A stretch of 56,799 bases of DNA from assembly GCA_016209525.1 (NCBI GenBank), contig JACQWK010000070.1:1-56799 (forward strand). The letters are read 5' to 3'. Position 1 is the stretch's first letter, and each line of letters starts with the position of its first letter. Positions 18,101-28,248 of the stretch are shown one piece after another. This DNA comes from Verrucomicrobiota bacterium. GTDB lineage: Bacteria > Verrucomicrobiota > Verrucomicrobiia > Limisphaerales > SIBE01. The position numbers and the translations under genes were made by a program. The notes under the pieces are model-generated. The model saw only the letters and a list, made by a program, of their open reading frames with translations, did not search any database and was not told the origin of the DNA.

Positions 18101-18437
18101 CGACTTCATCCGGCCCCGGATGCCACGTTAAGCGCTTCGGAACTCCTCCCGCCACCGGGACGATATAAACGTCCGTGTTCCCCTCATAGACCCCAGTGAA
18201 TGCCAGCCATTGGCCGTCGGGCGAGAAACGCGGAGACGATTCGACGCCGGGATGCGAGGTGAGCCGTCGGACATCGGAGCCGTCCAGGTTGGCGATCCAG
18301 AGGTCGTCCGCGTAGGCAAACGCGATATGGCTGGAGCTGACGGCGGGTTGCGAGAGCATCTTGGTATCCTGGATGTCCGCCGCGAAGCTGGCGGACAAAG
18401 TTAGAATGAGGGAAAAAGCAGGTATGATAGTCTTCAT
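15156..18437 (-). CDS. Tricorn-like protease (TolB-type propeller, PDZ, S41 peptidase)
   Basis: 1093 residues from the ATG at 18437. This start gives the signal peptide MKTIIPAFSLILTLSASFAA; the open frame extends nine codons further. The N-terminal half shows TolB/WD40-like propeller blades (LTSHPGVESSPRFSPDGQW, YSPDGAKILYL, WSPDGKWIAFFSDERGEYEL). A charged Lys/Glu-rich linker follows near residues 540-580, then a helical C1-like domain, a PDZ-like part and the S41 core. Likely catalytic residues are a histidine in ELAVGHHSVFGGD (758 or 759) and Ser981 in DQDAGSGGDLLPW. This agrees with the His746 and Ser965 positions of archaeal tricorn. Bacterial homologues are exported and degrade peptides in the periplasm or outside the cell. 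It appears monocistronic, with repeats on both sides. Confidence 0.9.
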   Translation of the reverse strand: MKTIIPAFSLILTLSASFAADIQDTKMLSQPAVSSSHIAFAYADDLWIANLDGSDVRRLTSHPGVESSPRFSPDGQWLAFTGVYEGNTDVYIVPVAGGVPKRLTWHPGPDEVVGFTPDGSAVLFTSPREVHTRRYVQFFTVPIEGGAVTRLPIPHGFKAAYSPDGAKILYLPSREAFRQWKHYRGGTNSRLLLFDAKTYAVEQIPQPPGRSNDTDPMWMGGAIYFISDRNGEFNLFSFNPETRAINQLTFHDDFPILSASAGGGRIVYEQAGHLHLFDPATRSRARLKIGVAADLNETRPRFVKGAKYIRNASVSPSGARAVFEFRGEIVTVPAEKGDDRNLTLTPAVHERSPAWSPDGKWIAFFSDERGEYELHIAPQDGKGPVRIVELAGAGFYEDLKWSPDSQKLSYSDHSRSIFIFDLAAEQETKISSDALYGRSALKTLHHAWSPDSKWLAYTRNTMTQMNTIYLYSVGERESHALTDGLANSYAPVFDADGKYLYFLASTDAGPTQDWFSMSNADMRSASSVYLVVLTKGVPSPLAKESDEEKEKKSEDAAASKEDERKKTDDKEAKAAPPKVTIEFEDLSQRIQALPVPAAGYSSLQAGKAGQIFYLKNPQGINRFGGATNSLQRFDLEKKKEEAILENVDAFTISADRKKVLLRIKESWSISDLGDKVDPAKHKLAIDKLQVKIDPRAEWSQIFEEAWRINRDYFYDPHMHGADWKAMKAKYAPFLPHLAVRSDLNRLLQWMCSELAVGHHSVFGGDRLYEPEFVPGGLLGADYSVENGRYRFKKVYGGLNWNPELRSPLTEPGVDVKAGEYLVAVQGKDLRFPENLYSRFEAASGRIVEITVGPNADGAGSRIVKVVPIADETALRNRDWVEGNLRRVSAATGGRVAYVYVPNTTTLGHEYFKRYFFPQADREAIIVDERYNGGGQVADYYIDILRRPYISHWAMRYGADLKTPSASIQGPKVMLIDQDAGSGGDLLPWMFKKLELGLLIGKCTWGGLVGILGFPVLMDGGFITAPNLAIWTEDGFIVENVGVPPDIEVEQAPAEVIAGRDPQLEKAIEVVLKQLEAKPPASPKRPPFPVRVRR

Positions 18438-18477
18438 GGAGAGCGGCCATGGTTCTTCAGACACACTTTGGTACGAT

Positions 18478-18572
18478 CAACCCACCCCCGTACCCCTCCG
18501 AAGGAGGGAAGCCACGCACGGCGCCGCCGATCAGCGTTCCTCCATGGGAGCGGCGGAGAGGTGGGTTTGGTC
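18478..18572. repeat. Family C-prime hairpin (CCCACCCCC..GGTGGGT type)
   Basis: Left arm begins CAACCCACCCCCGTACCCCT; right arm contains TCCATGGGAGCGGCGGAGAG and GTGGGTTTGG. Sister copies are at 30146-30238 and, inside a gene, at 41588-41677. It lies just upstream of the tricorn protease start, about 40 bases from it. Confidence 0.6.
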
Positions 18573-18654
18573 TTGGACATGAAATCTTGCGACTGTTTTG
18601 TCGAATCGACCGGCCACCGCCAGCCACGCCAGGCCGATGGGCATTTGCGGGAGA

Positions 18655-18905
18655 ACGACACATCCGGAATCCAACCTGCGATGTCCGAACTTCATCGGGC
18701 ATCGACAGGCGCGAAGCGTTTGGGGTGCGTGCAATTTATCGCCGCTTTCGCTCGGTCCACCGAAACCGGCAGCCAGCTGACCTGACCTTGGACCGCTCAG
18801 TTAGAGCGGCGATCAATCGCACGCACTCCAAACGCTGGCGCGCCGTGGCTAGCCTTTCCCGCAAATTATCAGGTCCAGGTTCGAGTTCCGCTTTAGTGCT
18901 GGCTG
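18655..18905. repeat. Family B repeat, copy 4 (long inverted repeat)
   Basis: Left arm GGCGCGAAGCGTTTGGGGTG then TGCAATTTATCGCCGCTTTC (about 18707-18750); right arm GAGCGGCGATCAATCGCACG then CACTCCAAACGCTGGCGCGC (about 18805-18845). The outer flanks match those at 11440-11720 in inverse order. It occupies most of the gene-free stretch 18438-19280; a small GGGACGCCGCGGCGCGGCGTCCC-type hairpin lies near 19198-19222. Confidence 0.75.
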
Positions 18906-19280
18906 GTTGCTCGTGCCGCTCAGATAAGCAACCATGGCCTTCAGACTCAAGGCAAAAGCCCGCCAAAAGGCCGCCTACTCCGAACGTCGTCGGGTTCTCC
19001 TTGTTGGACGACCGAGCGTAAGGTTAAGATTCGTTCATTGTCAAAAAGCCACATGCCGAATCGAAACCACCCAGCAATTATGGAGGTAGAGATGGCCCGC
19101 CCGCGCCGTCCCCGCCGCGTCCATCGGCGGAACAGAGCGACGTGCCGGCGCAGAACACCGCTCTCCAATTCAGAAGCGTTCCGCGCCTGCACGGCGCGGG
19201 GACGCCGCGGCGCGGCGTCCCTACCTCAATTCTCGTGTGAAATTCGCAACCTAAGGCCGAATCTTCGCCTCCTAACCATC

Positions 19281-20114
<834 letters not shown>

Positions 20115-20201
20115 GCCTGTTGCCCAGAGTTGTATCCGCGAATAACACAAATCATCGCGAAGAGTCAGAACTCCTGATCCCAGAGGCAAGATCTCGCTGA
20201 G

Positions 20202-20315
20202 GGGACCGTGGGATGGACTACACGGAGAAGGTTTGTAGTCCCGCCTTTAGGCGGACCGACGAAAGCCGGGACTACGAACGCCGGGCTGTCGTCTGTCTCA
20301 CGGACTTCTCAATAA
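20202..20315. repeat. Family E repeat, copy 1
   Basis: Core hairpin GTTTGTAGTCCCGCCTTTAG..AAAGCCGGGACTAC with outer arms GACCGTGGGATGGA and CTCACGGACTTCTC. A second copy with the same layout is at 46598-46716. This one lies about 90 bases past the pseudopilin gene. Confidence 0.75.
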
Positions 20316-20343
20316 GGCCCCTGGAATTTGATTGTCTCGCCGT

Positions 20344-20531
20344 TCCCCTCACCCTGTCCCCACTGGTGTTGAACTAATGACGGGCTCACGTTTGTGCCGA
20401 AGACATCTTGCTCTTGCTCGTAATCTTGCTCTCTCCTGGAAGTTGCAGAGTAAGATTAAGAGCAGGAGCAAGAGCAAGGAACATCGGACTGTCCTTAATT
20501 CAACAGCAGTGGGGCCGGGGTGAGGGGGAAG
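20344..20531. repeat. Nested palindrome: two hairpins one inside the other
   Basis: The outer arms 20344-20378 and 20494-20528 (CCCCTCACCC..CCCCACTGGTGTTGAACTAA and its near-complement) enclose an unrelated inner hairpin. The inner arms are 20407-20431 and about 20449-20478 (CTTGCTCTTGCTCGTAATCT and its near-complement). It lies in the gene-free stretch 20115-20944. Confidence 0.7.
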
Positions 20532-20800
20532 CGCACGTTAGACATTACGAGCAGGGGCATCAGGACCACGAGGCCAGTAGTCCTGAACCTGCCGTCCGGT
20601 CATTTCGCAGACGAAGAAGAGGCAGGCTGGAAGCCTGCCCTACTGTTCCAGCCAGCTCTTACAAACTTGTAATGCTCCCGAAAGGTTCGAGTCAGCCTGG
20701 CGTGCGATGGTCTGCATCAAGATTAAGACAGAAACGCTGTCGCACAGTGGTCAGAAGATTGAAACAAGATGAAACAGTCCATGGCGAATCCTACGTGAAC

Positions 20801-20862
20801 CACCCCTCACCCGTCCTGCGGACACCCTCTCCCCGCTGAGGGGAGAGGGACGGGGTGAGGGG
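20801..20862. repeat. Family C hairpin, copy 2
   Basis: CCCCTCACCCGTCCTGCGGA with the arm GAGGGACGGGGTGAGGGG forms a strong hairpin (stem CCCCTCACCCGTC / GACGGGGTGAGGGG, allowing one bulge). It ends about 80 bases before the HtrA start and may lie in its leader. Confidence 0.75.
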
Positions 20863-20944
20863 TTTTCTGAAGGTTCATGCGGAGGCGAATCGGCATCGGA
20901 CAAGCAATGAACTTAATCACAACAACGAAATAACCAGAACAATT

Positions 20945-22477
20945 ATGAGAGAACACTTGAGAAAACTCCAACTCCGGTCCCCCCTGGCTTTGCTGGCGGG
21001 GGCCCTGATCTTGACCGGCTCTGGCCTGGCCTTAAGTCGAATCATCCAGGCGCAAGAGGATTCAAAAGCGACGCCGGTGCGTCTAGCCGTTGACGACAAA
21101 CCCGTCAACCGGGACGGGAGATTCACCACCAGCTTTGCCCCGGTGGTCAAAAGAGTCGCGCCCAGCGTGGTCAACGTCTTTACTACGACCACGCTCAAGC
21201 AGAGCGATTATCCCCAACTCCCCTTCTTCAACGATCCATTCTTCCGGCGGTTCTTTGGCGAAGATTTCGACGTGCAACGGCCGCGCCGAGGCACGCGCGC
21301 TCCCAAGCAACGCGGGCTCGGTTCAGGAGTTATCGTGACCAAAGACGGCTATATCCTGACCAACAATCACGTCGTGGAGAAAGCGGACGAGGTCAAGGTC
21401 GCCCTGAATTCGGACGGGAGAGAATATCCGGCCAAAGTCGTGGGCACGGACCCGAAAACCGACGTGGCCGTTTTGAAGATCGACGCGAGCGATCTCCCGG
21501 CGATTGATCTGGCCAACAGCGATCAGATCGAAGTCGGCGATCTGGTCTTGGCCGTGGGAAATCCATTCGGCGTCGGCCAAACGGTGACGATGGGCATGAT
21601 CAGCGCGACGGGTCGAGCGGGGATGGGCGTGGATCTCGACTACGAAGATTTCATTCAGACCGATGCTGCCATCAACGTCGGCAACTCGGGCGGCGCATTG
21701 ATCGACGCCGAAGGCAGGCTCATCGGCATTAACACCTTTATCCTGAGCAGCAGCGGGGGCAACCAAGGCATCGGTTTTGCGATTCCGATCAACCTGGCCA
21801 AGAGCGTCATGGAAAGCTTGATTCAAAATGGCCGCGTCATCCGGGGTTATCTGGGGGTGTGGCTCCAGGACCTGAACCCTTCCCTGGCCAAGCAATTTGA
21901 TCTGGAGGAGAAGTCCGGGGTGATCATCACCGATGTCATTCCCGGCAGCCCGGCCGAGAAGGCGGGTTTGAAAAACGGTGACGTAGTCACCGAACTCGAT
22001 AGCAAACCCGCGCGCGACAGCCGGCACTTGAAACTTCAGGTGGGCCAAACCGAGCCCGGTAAGAAAATCCGGGTCAAAGTGCTGCGCGATGGTAAACCCA
22101 GAACCATCGAATTGACGCTCAAGGAACTGACCGATAATGAGCGGCCGGTCCGAGCCGACCGGAGGACCGACCAACCCTCCGACGAAACGTTGGAGGGCGT
22201 CACGGTCGGCGACATCGATGCGGCCGCGCGGAGACAATGGGGCATTCCAGCCAACTTGAGAGGCGCGCTCGTGATGCAGGTCGATCCGGATTCAACCGCG
22301 GCCGAAGCGGGACTCCAAGCCGGCGACGTAATTCTGGAGATCAATCGTCAACCTGTCCGCGCGGCTGAGGATGCGGTCGCGCTGACAGAAAAGGCGAAGA
22401 CCAGGACAAGCCTGCTCCGCGTCTGGAGCAAAGGAGGGACCCGTTACATCGTAGTAGACGAAAGCAAGGGTCGTTAA
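20945..22477 (+). CDS. HtrA/Do-type serine protease with two PDZ domains
   Basis: 510 residues from the ATG at 20945, with an N-terminal signal or anchor (LALLAGALILTGSGLALSRI). The protease domain has the trypsin-like triad: His142 in LTNNHVV, Asp173 in TDVAVLKID and Ser248 in VGNSGGAL. An LA-loop region rich in phenylalanine (FFNDPFFRRFFGEDF) precedes it, as in DegP/DegQ/DegS relatives. Two PDZ domains follow, at about 290-385 (GYLGVWLQDLNP, AEKAGLKNGDVV) and 415-505 (GALVMQVDPDSTAAEAGLQ, AGDVILEIN). It acts as a periplasmic quality-control protease and chaperone. The adjacent regulator/kinase pair, 128 bases on and behind a terminator-like hairpin, could be an envelope-stress system, but that link is inferred from position only. 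Confidence 0.93.
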   Translation: MREHLRKLQLRSPLALLAGALILTGSGLALSRIIQAQEDSKATPVRLAVDDKPVNRDGRFTTSFAPVVKRVAPSVVNVFTTTTLKQSDYPQLPFFNDPFFRRFFGEDFDVQRPRRGTRAPKQRGLGSGVIVTKDGYILTNNHVVEKADEVKVALNSDGREYPAKVVGTDPKTDVAVLKIDASDLPAIDLANSDQIEVGDLVLAVGNPFGVGQTVTMGMISATGRAGMGVDLDYEDFIQTDAAINVGNSGGALIDAEGRLIGINTFILSSSGGNQGIGFAIPINLAKSVMESLIQNGRVIRGYLGVWLQDLNPSLAKQFDLEEKSGVIITDVIPGSPAEKAGLKNGDVVTELDSKPARDSRHLKLQVGQTEPGKKIRVKVLRDGKPRTIELTLKELTDNERPVRADRRTDQPSDETLEGVTVGDIDAAARRQWGIPANLRGALVMQVDPDSTAAEAGLQAGDVILEINRQPVRAAEDAVALTEKAKTRTSLLRVWSKGGTRYIVVDESKGR

Positions 22478-22494
22478 CAGGGACGGCCTAAATC

Positions 22495-22539
22495 CCGCCC
22501 TCCCTCGTTGCAGCGCTGGGACAAGAGGGAGGGCGGTTT
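22495..22539 (+). terminator. Probable rho-independent terminator after the HtrA gene
   Basis: A perfect 12-base stem, CCGCCCTCCCTC at 22495-22506 with GAGGGAGGGCGG at 22525-22536, and an 18-base loop, followed by TTTGG. It begins 18 bases after the stop codon. The T-run is short, so termination strength is uncertain. Confidence 0.6.
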
Positions 22540-22605
22540 GGTGTACGTCGGCTCCGACAGTTGTGTTTTACGAGTCCGACCGTATCGTGATACACCGTTC
22601 CAGCT

Positions 22606-23280
22606 ATGAGGGTCCTGGTTGTTGAAGACGACAAGAAGATCGCCTTGTTCGTGGCGAACGGCCTGAGGCAAAGCGGCTTTGCCGTCGATCACCGTCCGGA
22701 CGGAGAAGAAGGTCTCTTCTTGGCCCGCAGCACGCCGTATGACGCCGCGGTCATCGACATCATGCTGCCGAAGCTGGATGGGTTGGCCCTTGTCCAAACC
22801 CTGCGCAGGGAGAACATCCGTATTCCGGTCATTATCCTCAGCGCCAAAGCATCGGTGGATGATCGGGTCAAAGGGCTGCAAGCGGGGGGCGACGATTATT
22901 TGACCAAGCCATTCGCCTTTTCGGAATTGCTGGCCAGGGTGCAGGCCCTGATTCGCCGGGCCACTCACGCGACGGAGCCCACGCGGTTGGCCGTGGGCGA
23001 CTTGAGCCTGGATTTGCTCACTCGCGAGGTCACGCGCGCCGGCCAAAAAGTCGAGCTGCAAGCGCGCGAGTTTTCACTGCTGGAGTATCTGATGCGGCAC
23101 TCGGGCCGGGTCGTGACCAAGACCATGATTCTCGAACACGTTTGGGACTACAGCTTTGACCCACAGACCAACGTCGTCGATGTTCTCGTCCACCGGTTGC
23201 GCGCCAAGGTGGACAAAGATTTTCCAACAAAGATGATTCAAACGCAGCGCGGCGTCGGCTATGTCCTCAAAGCTGCTTAG
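22606..23280 (+). CDS. OmpR/PhoB-family response regulator
   Basis: 224 residues. The receiver domain covers residues 1-115, with the acidic pocket E7-D8-D9, phospho-acceptor Asp51 ([13 protein letters not shown]), and Lys in DDYLTKPF. The winged-helix DNA-binding domain covers about 125-222 ([42 protein letters not shown]). The overall pattern is closest to CusR/CopR/QseB-type regulators; the DNA target cannot be read. The kinase gene begins 20 bases before this gene's stop, so the two are translationally coupled. The space upstream holds the HtrA terminator, and the operon promoter probably lies between 22540 and 22600, though I see no clear -35/-10 pair. Confidence 0.93.
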   Translation: MRVLVVEDDKKIALFVANGLRQSGFAVDHRPDGEEGLFLARSTPYDAAVIDIMLPKLDGLALVQTLRRENIRIPVIILSAKASVDDRVKGLQAGGDDYLTKPFAFSELLARVQALIRRATHATEPTRLAVGDLSLDLLTREVTRAGQKVELQAREFSLLEYLMRHSGRVVTKTMILEHVWDYSFDPQTNVVDVLVHRLRAKVDKDFPTKMIQTQRGVGYVLKAA

Positions 23281-24727
23281 TCTGGGCCGGACCGTCACCT
23301 TCCGGCTCAATCTTTGGTACGCGCTCATCTTCATCCTGAGCGCTTCCGTGCTGTTTCTGGTTTTCTACGTCTTGCTCGTGGTCGGTTTGTGGCGAAAGGA
23401 CCGCGAAGTCATTGAATCCCGGCTCAAAGAATACGCCGAAATTTACCAGTCCGGAGGGTTCGACGCTTTGAGCCGGTGGGTTCGAAGCACGCACGAACTT
23501 CAGAAGGCGTTCTTCGTTCAGGTGGTGAATCGCGCCGGGATGCAAACCCTGCTGATCCAGCCGCAAGACTGGGGTGGGTTTGACTCCAGAATCCTGCAAC
23601 TGGGCGAGCGCCGCCTTCACGAAGGCTGGGTGCGTTTTCCGAAGGACAGCGAAGAGGAGTTCATGATCGGAACGATCACGCTGCCGGACAACTCGATCCT
23701 GCGGGTCGGACGGACCACCGACAACCGGAAAACTCTCCTGCTCCCGTTTCGAACGATCGCCATCGCGGCGATGTCGCTCATCGCCTTGGTCGGGATCTTT
23801 GGCGGCGCTTTGTTCGCTTATCGAGCCATGCGGCCGGTCCGCCAAATCGTGGCCACGGCCCGATCCATTATCGACACCGGCAACCTCGACGCCCGCGTGC
23901 CGGCGCGCCGGTCCGACGATGAATTGGAAGAACTCGCCCAGCTCTTCAACCGGATGCTTGACAAGAACCAGGCGCTCATCAAAGGCATGCGGGAATCGCT
24001 GGACAACGTCGCGCACGATCTGCGGACGCCCATGGCGCGCTTGCGTGGCATCGCCGAAATGGCCTTGCAAGGGAACGCGGATCTCGCAACGGCCCGTGAT
24101 GCGCTGGTGGATTGCGTGGAAGAATCGGACCGCGTTCTGACCATGCTCAAGACGTTGATGGACGTGGCCGAAGCCGAGGCGGGCGTGATGAAGTTGAACC
24201 GTGAAACCGTGAGTATTTCGGATTTGATCAAGGATGTCATCGAGCTTTACGAGTATGTGGCGGAGGAAAAGAACATTGCTGTGACTAGCTTGCCGGCTGA
24301 GAATTGTCAGGCCTCGGTCGATGCCAGCCGGATGCGCCAGGTGTTCGCCAACCTGCTCGACAATGCGCTGAAATACACGCCGGAGGGCGGGAGAATCACC
24401 GTTGAAAACCGGAATGATCATTCTTCGATTCTGATTCAGTTTCGCGACACGGGCATCGGGATTCCCGCCGAAGAACAGGGGCGGATTTGGGAACGCTTGT
24501 TCCGAGGCGACAAAAGCCGTTCGCAGCGCGGCCTGGGACTTGGATTGAGCCTGGTCAAGGCCGTGGTGGAGGCGCACGGCGGGAGAGTGGAAGTGAAGAG
24601 TGAAGTGGGTCAAGGCTCGGAATTCACCGTTTACCTCCCTGCGACAGTGGCTCAATCTTCGCCGAATCAACTCGGTTTCCAATCTCGCGGACAAGGCTCT
24701 CCGCGCTCCGATCTCCCTTTCAAATGA
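23261..24727 (+). CDS. Membrane sensor histidine kinase (HAMP, HisKA, HATPase_c)
   Basis: 488 residues from the ATG at 23261, overlapping the regulator gene by 20 bases. A membrane helix at about 17-43 ([20 protein letters not shown]), a periplasmic sensor region of about 120 residues, and a second helix near 164-190 are followed by HAMP ([20 protein letters not shown]). The HisKA phospho-acceptor is His252 in [14 protein letters not shown]. The ATPase domain shows the N box ([17 protein letters not shown]), G1 (FRDTGIGIP), F ([11 protein letters not shown]) and G2 ([18 protein letters not shown]) motifs, so it should be active. The architecture matches CusS-like kinases. Its last 8 bases overlap the end of the convergent restriction-modification gene. 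The signal sensed is unknown. Confidence 0.93.
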   Translation: MSSKLLSLGRTVTFRLNLWYALIFILSASVLFLVFYVLLVVGLWRKDREVIESRLKEYAEIYQSGGFDALSRWVRSTHELQKAFFVQVVNRAGMQTLLIQPQDWGGFDSRILQLGERRLHEGWVRFPKDSEEEFMIGTITLPDNSILRVGRTTDNRKTLLLPFRTIAIAAMSLIALVGIFGGALFAYRAMRPVRQIVATARSIIDTGNLDARVPARRSDDELEELAQLFNRMLDKNQALIKGMRESLDNVAHDLRTPMARLRGIAEMALQGNADLATARDALVDCVEESDRVLTMLKTLMDVAEAEAGVMKLNRETVSISDLIKDVIELYEYVAEEKNIAVTSLPAENCQASVDASRMRQVFANLLDNALKYTPEGGRITVENRNDHSSILIQFRDTGIGIPAEEQGRIWERLFRGDKSRSQRGLGLGLSLVKAVVEAHGGRVEVKSEVGQGSEFTVYLPATVAQSSPNQLGFQSRGQGSPRSDLPFK

Positions 24728-27700
24728 TTTCGGCGGCGCTCCGACCGCGCTGGGCCACGCGCGCCTTCAGTTTGCCGCCTTTTTTCTTTTCCGCGACATG
24801 CTCCTCCTCTGTAGCTCGCTCCGCTCCGGCGCGCTGGAGGTTCAGAGTAAGCAACCGCTCCAGAATTTGCTCGCCAGCCAGATCAGGCGGCCAACCGTAG
24901 GCGGCGGCAACGGCTTCATCGAGCTTTTTGTGCGCCAAGCTCAGCCAGGTCGGACGTTCGTTATAGAGTTTGGTCAGCGTGCGTTTTTTGAGTCGAGCGG
25001 CGCACTCAGCGTCGCTCGGCTCCCGGCGGGGGTAGCGCACGGTGCCGATGCCGGTTTTCGAATCCACGCTGGCAGGATCGATGTAACGCGACCAAGGACC
25101 GTTCACCGATGCGGGGAATTCGAGAACGCGTTCGCTCGTCCACTCCGGTGGATTGAGCCAGCGCTCGCGCAGTTCGTTCAAATCTTTCGCTGCCGTGGCA
25201 ATGGCGGTCCGATGTTCTTCCGCAGTTTTGGGTGAATCGCCATACTGCCGGGGCGCTTCTTTGGCCGAGTAGAAATGCGCCGCCATCATTTCAGCGTAAG
25301 TGCGATCGGGTTCGGGCACCCGCGATGGCGGCGCCTTTGGTGTGATGGCCGGAATTTGCAGGCCATCCGGAAAGGGGAAGGGGAATGTCTCAAAGCATGT
25401 GGTGGGGGTATAACGTTCTCCGGATTCCCTTTCTCGGAGTTGCGTTGACTGAGCCGTAGCCCAGACAAGGTGCAACCGTGAGTGCAACACGCCGAAGAAA
25501 TAATCGTCAGAACGTCCGAAGACGATCACGACATTTGCCGGGAGGCAAACCGAATCCAGCCAAACGAATATGCGATGCTTTGCCACCATGCAGGTGGCGA
25601 GGAACCTCGGTTTTCCTTCGAATGCCTGCCGCATCGCGGGCCGCGGCTCGGCGTAACTCCACCACTTCCTCGCGTATGCCTCGCGGCGGTTTTTCGCTCG
25701 AATCGGCATCACACTCTCCCGCAAATAAGCCAACGGCAACTCGTAGCCGGCGGCTGTTTCCAGGTTACAGTCCACTCCGAAGTCGATCGTCCAAACCCCG
25801 CGCTGGCGTCGGTTGATATCTTGACCATTGAAGTACGGACGCAGTACGTCACTGTTCGGTCGTCCAGTTGGATTCGGACTCGCCAGCCAGTCGGAGACTC
25901 TTTCAAAGGGTAGGTCAAAAGGTCCCCCGGGGGTGATCCCCATGAAGCTGACGTCCAGATTCGCGGCGAGTTCCAGTGCTGCGGCCAGATGGCTGCCTGA
26001 CGAGAGACTGGGGCCGATCTCTGCCACTCTCTGTCCGTCCAGAAGTTTCTCCGGTTCATTGCCGCAATCGAAACCGACCATGCTGACATGGACCGTGGCG
26101 CCGTCCAATGTCCATTCCTGGTCGCTGACGGCGAAAAAGATGTCTCCGGTTTCCTTGATGCGGCTGAGTGTCGCTCGATTGGCTCCTCCGCGAATGCCCT
26201 GAGTTCCGAGGAGCCCCGCGCGTCGGCACTTCCCTTGTTCGATTTGCTCGCGCGTCTTTTCGAACCAGTAACAGCAGAGGTCCGCTTCAGGGCGCACGCG
26301 GCTCTTAAAATTCCCGAAAAGCGCCTCCACATAATGGTCGCCCAGTTCGCGTCGGAGGAGTTTGCCGCCCAGAAACGGCGGATTACTGACGATGACATCA
26401 CATTCCGGCCAGGCTCGCTCGGTATAGACTTTGATGGCCTCGTCCTCGGCGTGTTCGCCTGCCTGCGCCTCCGTCAGACTCTTTGGCTTTTTGCGGAAGG
26501 TTTGGTTCAAGAGCGCATCCTTGTTCTCGAAACCGTCGAGCACCTGCAGCACGGGCGAGCGATCGAGTGGAAAGCCATTATCCCGCAGCCAGAGCAGATA
26601 GCCGATTTGCACGGAAACCTGAGCCAGCTCGAACGCATAAGGATTGATTTCAATGGCTTTCAACTGCTGCACGTTGACCTGCGGCTGCAAATCGAGTCCC
26701 AGATCGATAGCGAAAGTGATGACTTCCTTTTCCAGGTCGAGCAACAGTTGGAGCGCGACGTAAAGGAAGTTGCCGCTCCCGCAAGCCGGATCAAGCACGG
26801 TGAAGGTCGCAAGCTTCTTTTGAAAGGCCTCCAGCCGTTTGCGGACGGCTTTGAGATCGGGCGATTGAGGTTCGTGGTGAGCGCCGATCTTCCTTTCTTG
26901 GCCGTCGTGGACGTTCGCCCTTCCCAATTCGGCTTTGAGTTCCGACCACTCGCGCCGCAGTGGAGCCATAAGCACCGGTTCCACAATCGTGACGATGTCT
27001 TCTCGGCTGGTGTAATGGGCGCCCAGTTGCGCGCGCTGGCGCTCGTCAATGGCACGCTCGAACAGCGTGCCCAGGATGCTCGGTTCGATGCATTGCCAGT
27101 CCTTCTCGGCGGCCTCGGCTAGCTTGCTGATTTCCTCTTCGGTCAGTTCAAAAACCGTAGCGTCCTCGAAAAGGTGGCCGTTGAAATGGCGAATCTTGAT
27201 GTGGCCAAAGGCGCCGCCTTTGGCCATGACGCGGAAAAGTTGGCCCAGAGCGACCGCGAAATGCTTCGGGTCGTCCAACCCCGCCCTGCAGATGTCACTG
27301 AAGATTTTCTTTGGCAGCAGCCCGGTGTCTTCGGCGAAGAAGCAGAAAATCATGCGGTTCAGAAACCGAGCGATGCGAAGATTCCTCTTTTGGGCCACCT
27401 GAACTTGTTCCCGCGTCTCAGCGTCGGACAGCTCTACGCATTCGCGGCCCTGCAGAGAACGGGCCACTTCGGCGATTTGCGCCGCAAGCGCTGCGGTGAC
27501 CTCCTGAGTAGTGCGCTGGGGCTTGAGATAGCCGGGATCGGTGAAAACTCGGATCAGAAGTCGGAGCGTTTCCGGGTGCTCGATCTCGTCATTGGTGAAT
27601 TCGAGGGTGTCAGGGGCTGTCCCGTTGAAATTCGTTCGGATGACGAACCGGTCGAAGTCACAGACCACGAGCAACGGGGGATTCAGCAGGGCTTCGCGGT

Positions 27701-28019
27701 AAAGTTTGAGTTGATCGTAGGCTTGTTCAAGATTCTTGTGTTTGCCTTTGTACTCCCAGCCGAAGCAGTCTTTCTTCCAAACGTCAGCCCAACCTTTCTT
27801 GCGGCGTCTCGCCGGACCGCCCAAATTCAGCAAGCCGGGGTCCTTGAGGACGCCTTTCTGAAAACAAAAGAAGTCATGCCCGCTCGGATCGGCCTCAACG
27901 GGGGTGGGATGGCCGATGAGCCGACAGAGGTCGTTGAAATGCTCCTGGTACGCGGAGGACTCTTTGCCCGTGTAACGGGACCACTTTTTCTTAAACTGTG
28001 CGGCGGTTAGGTTCGACAT
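24720..28019 (-). CDS. Type IIG/IIL restriction-modification fusion protein (MmeI-like)
   Basis: 1099 residues from the ATG at 28019, which gives the usual start [18 protein letters not shown]. Longer versions of the frame run into sequence with no protein character. Near residues 79-91, ADVW..GWEYKGK has the D-x(n)-E-x-K pattern of a PD-(D/E)xK nuclease. The gamma-class N6-adenine methyltransferase motifs are [10 protein letters not shown] (Asp410) and VSNPPFLGG (Asn546). A target-recognition region and a C-terminal segment ([30 protein letters not shown]) follow, as in MmeI-type enzymes. Such enzymes methylate one strand and cut at a fixed distance using one polypeptide, with no separate partner. 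No second RM gene is adjacent. The recognition site cannot be predicted. The gene is convergent with the kinase, overlapping by 8 bases, and divergent from the dehydratase gene. Confidence 0.87.
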   Translation of the reverse strand: MSNLTAAQFKKKWSRYTGKESSAYQEHFNDLCRLIGHPTPVEADPSGHDFFCFQKGVLKDPGLLNLGGPARRRKKGWADVWKKDCFGWEYKGKHKNLEQAYDQLKLYREALLNPPLLVVCDFDRFVIRTNFNGTAPDTLEFTNDEIEHPETLRLLIRVFTDPGYLKPQRTTQEVTAALAAQIAEVARSLQGRECVELSDAETREQVQVAQKRNLRIARFLNRMIFCFFAEDTGLLPKKIFSDICRAGLDDPKHFAVALGQLFRVMAKGGAFGHIKIRHFNGHLFEDATVFELTEEEISKLAEAAEKDWQCIEPSILGTLFERAIDERQRAQLGAHYTSREDIVTIVEPVLMAPLRREWSELKAELGRANVHDGQERKIGAHHEPQSPDLKAVRKRLEAFQKKLATFTVLDPACGSGNFLYVALQLLLDLEKEVITFAIDLGLDLQPQVNVQQLKAIEINPYAFELAQVSVQIGYLLWLRDNGFPLDRSPVLQVLDGFENKDALLNQTFRKKPKSLTEAQAGEHAEDEAIKVYTERAWPECDVIVSNPPFLGGKLLRRELGDHYVEALFGNFKSRVRPEADLCCYWFEKTREQIEQGKCRRAGLLGTQGIRGGANRATLSRIKETGDIFFAVSDQEWTLDGATVHVSMVGFDCGNEPEKLLDGQRVAEIGPSLSSGSHLAAALELAANLDVSFMGITPGGPFDLPFERVSDWLASPNPTGRPNSDVLRPYFNGQDINRRQRGVWTIDFGVDCNLETAAGYELPLAYLRESVMPIRAKNRREAYARKWWSYAEPRPAMRQAFEGKPRFLATCMVAKHRIFVWLDSVCLPANVVIVFGRSDDYFFGVLHSRLHLVWATAQSTQLRERESGERYTPTTCFETFPFPFPDGLQIPAITPKAPPSRVPEPDRTYAEMMAAHFYSAKEAPRQYGDSPKTAEEHRTAIATAAKDLNELRERWLNPPEWTSERVLEFPASVNGPWSRYIDPASVDSKTGIGTVRYPRREPSDAECAARLKKRTLTKLYNERPTWLSLAHKKLDEAVAAAYGWPPDLAGEQILERLLTLNLQRAGAERATEEEHVAEKKKGGKLKARVAQRGRSAAEII

Positions 28020-28248
28020 CCGGGTTTGCCCTCGGTTCTGAATCCTTATAGAGCGAGGGCTGGCCGCAGACAAGCCGGAGGATTCAAATGGCGCTCCGCG
28101 ATTTTCAGTGCGCGCCCGACGGAAGCCGCAACACGTGACTTGGGCACTGAATTGTCTTGCCGTGAGTGGCATGCGCCCGGATATTTTGATCCCCGTGCAA
28201 GTCACGATTGATCGCTCACCGGAAGCGTTATCGGCAAAGGAAGCAAAG

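Noticed and set aside
21323..22237. A 304-residue frame antisense to the HtrA protease
   Set aside because: The protease on the plus strand has an intact catalytic triad and PDZ domains; the antisense reading has no recognisable features.
23267..24694. A 475-residue open frame antisense to the whole histidine kinase gene
   Set aside because: It is a shadow of GC-rich codon use in the kinase. Its translation has no motifs, is rich in His/Arg/Gln, and has no start context.
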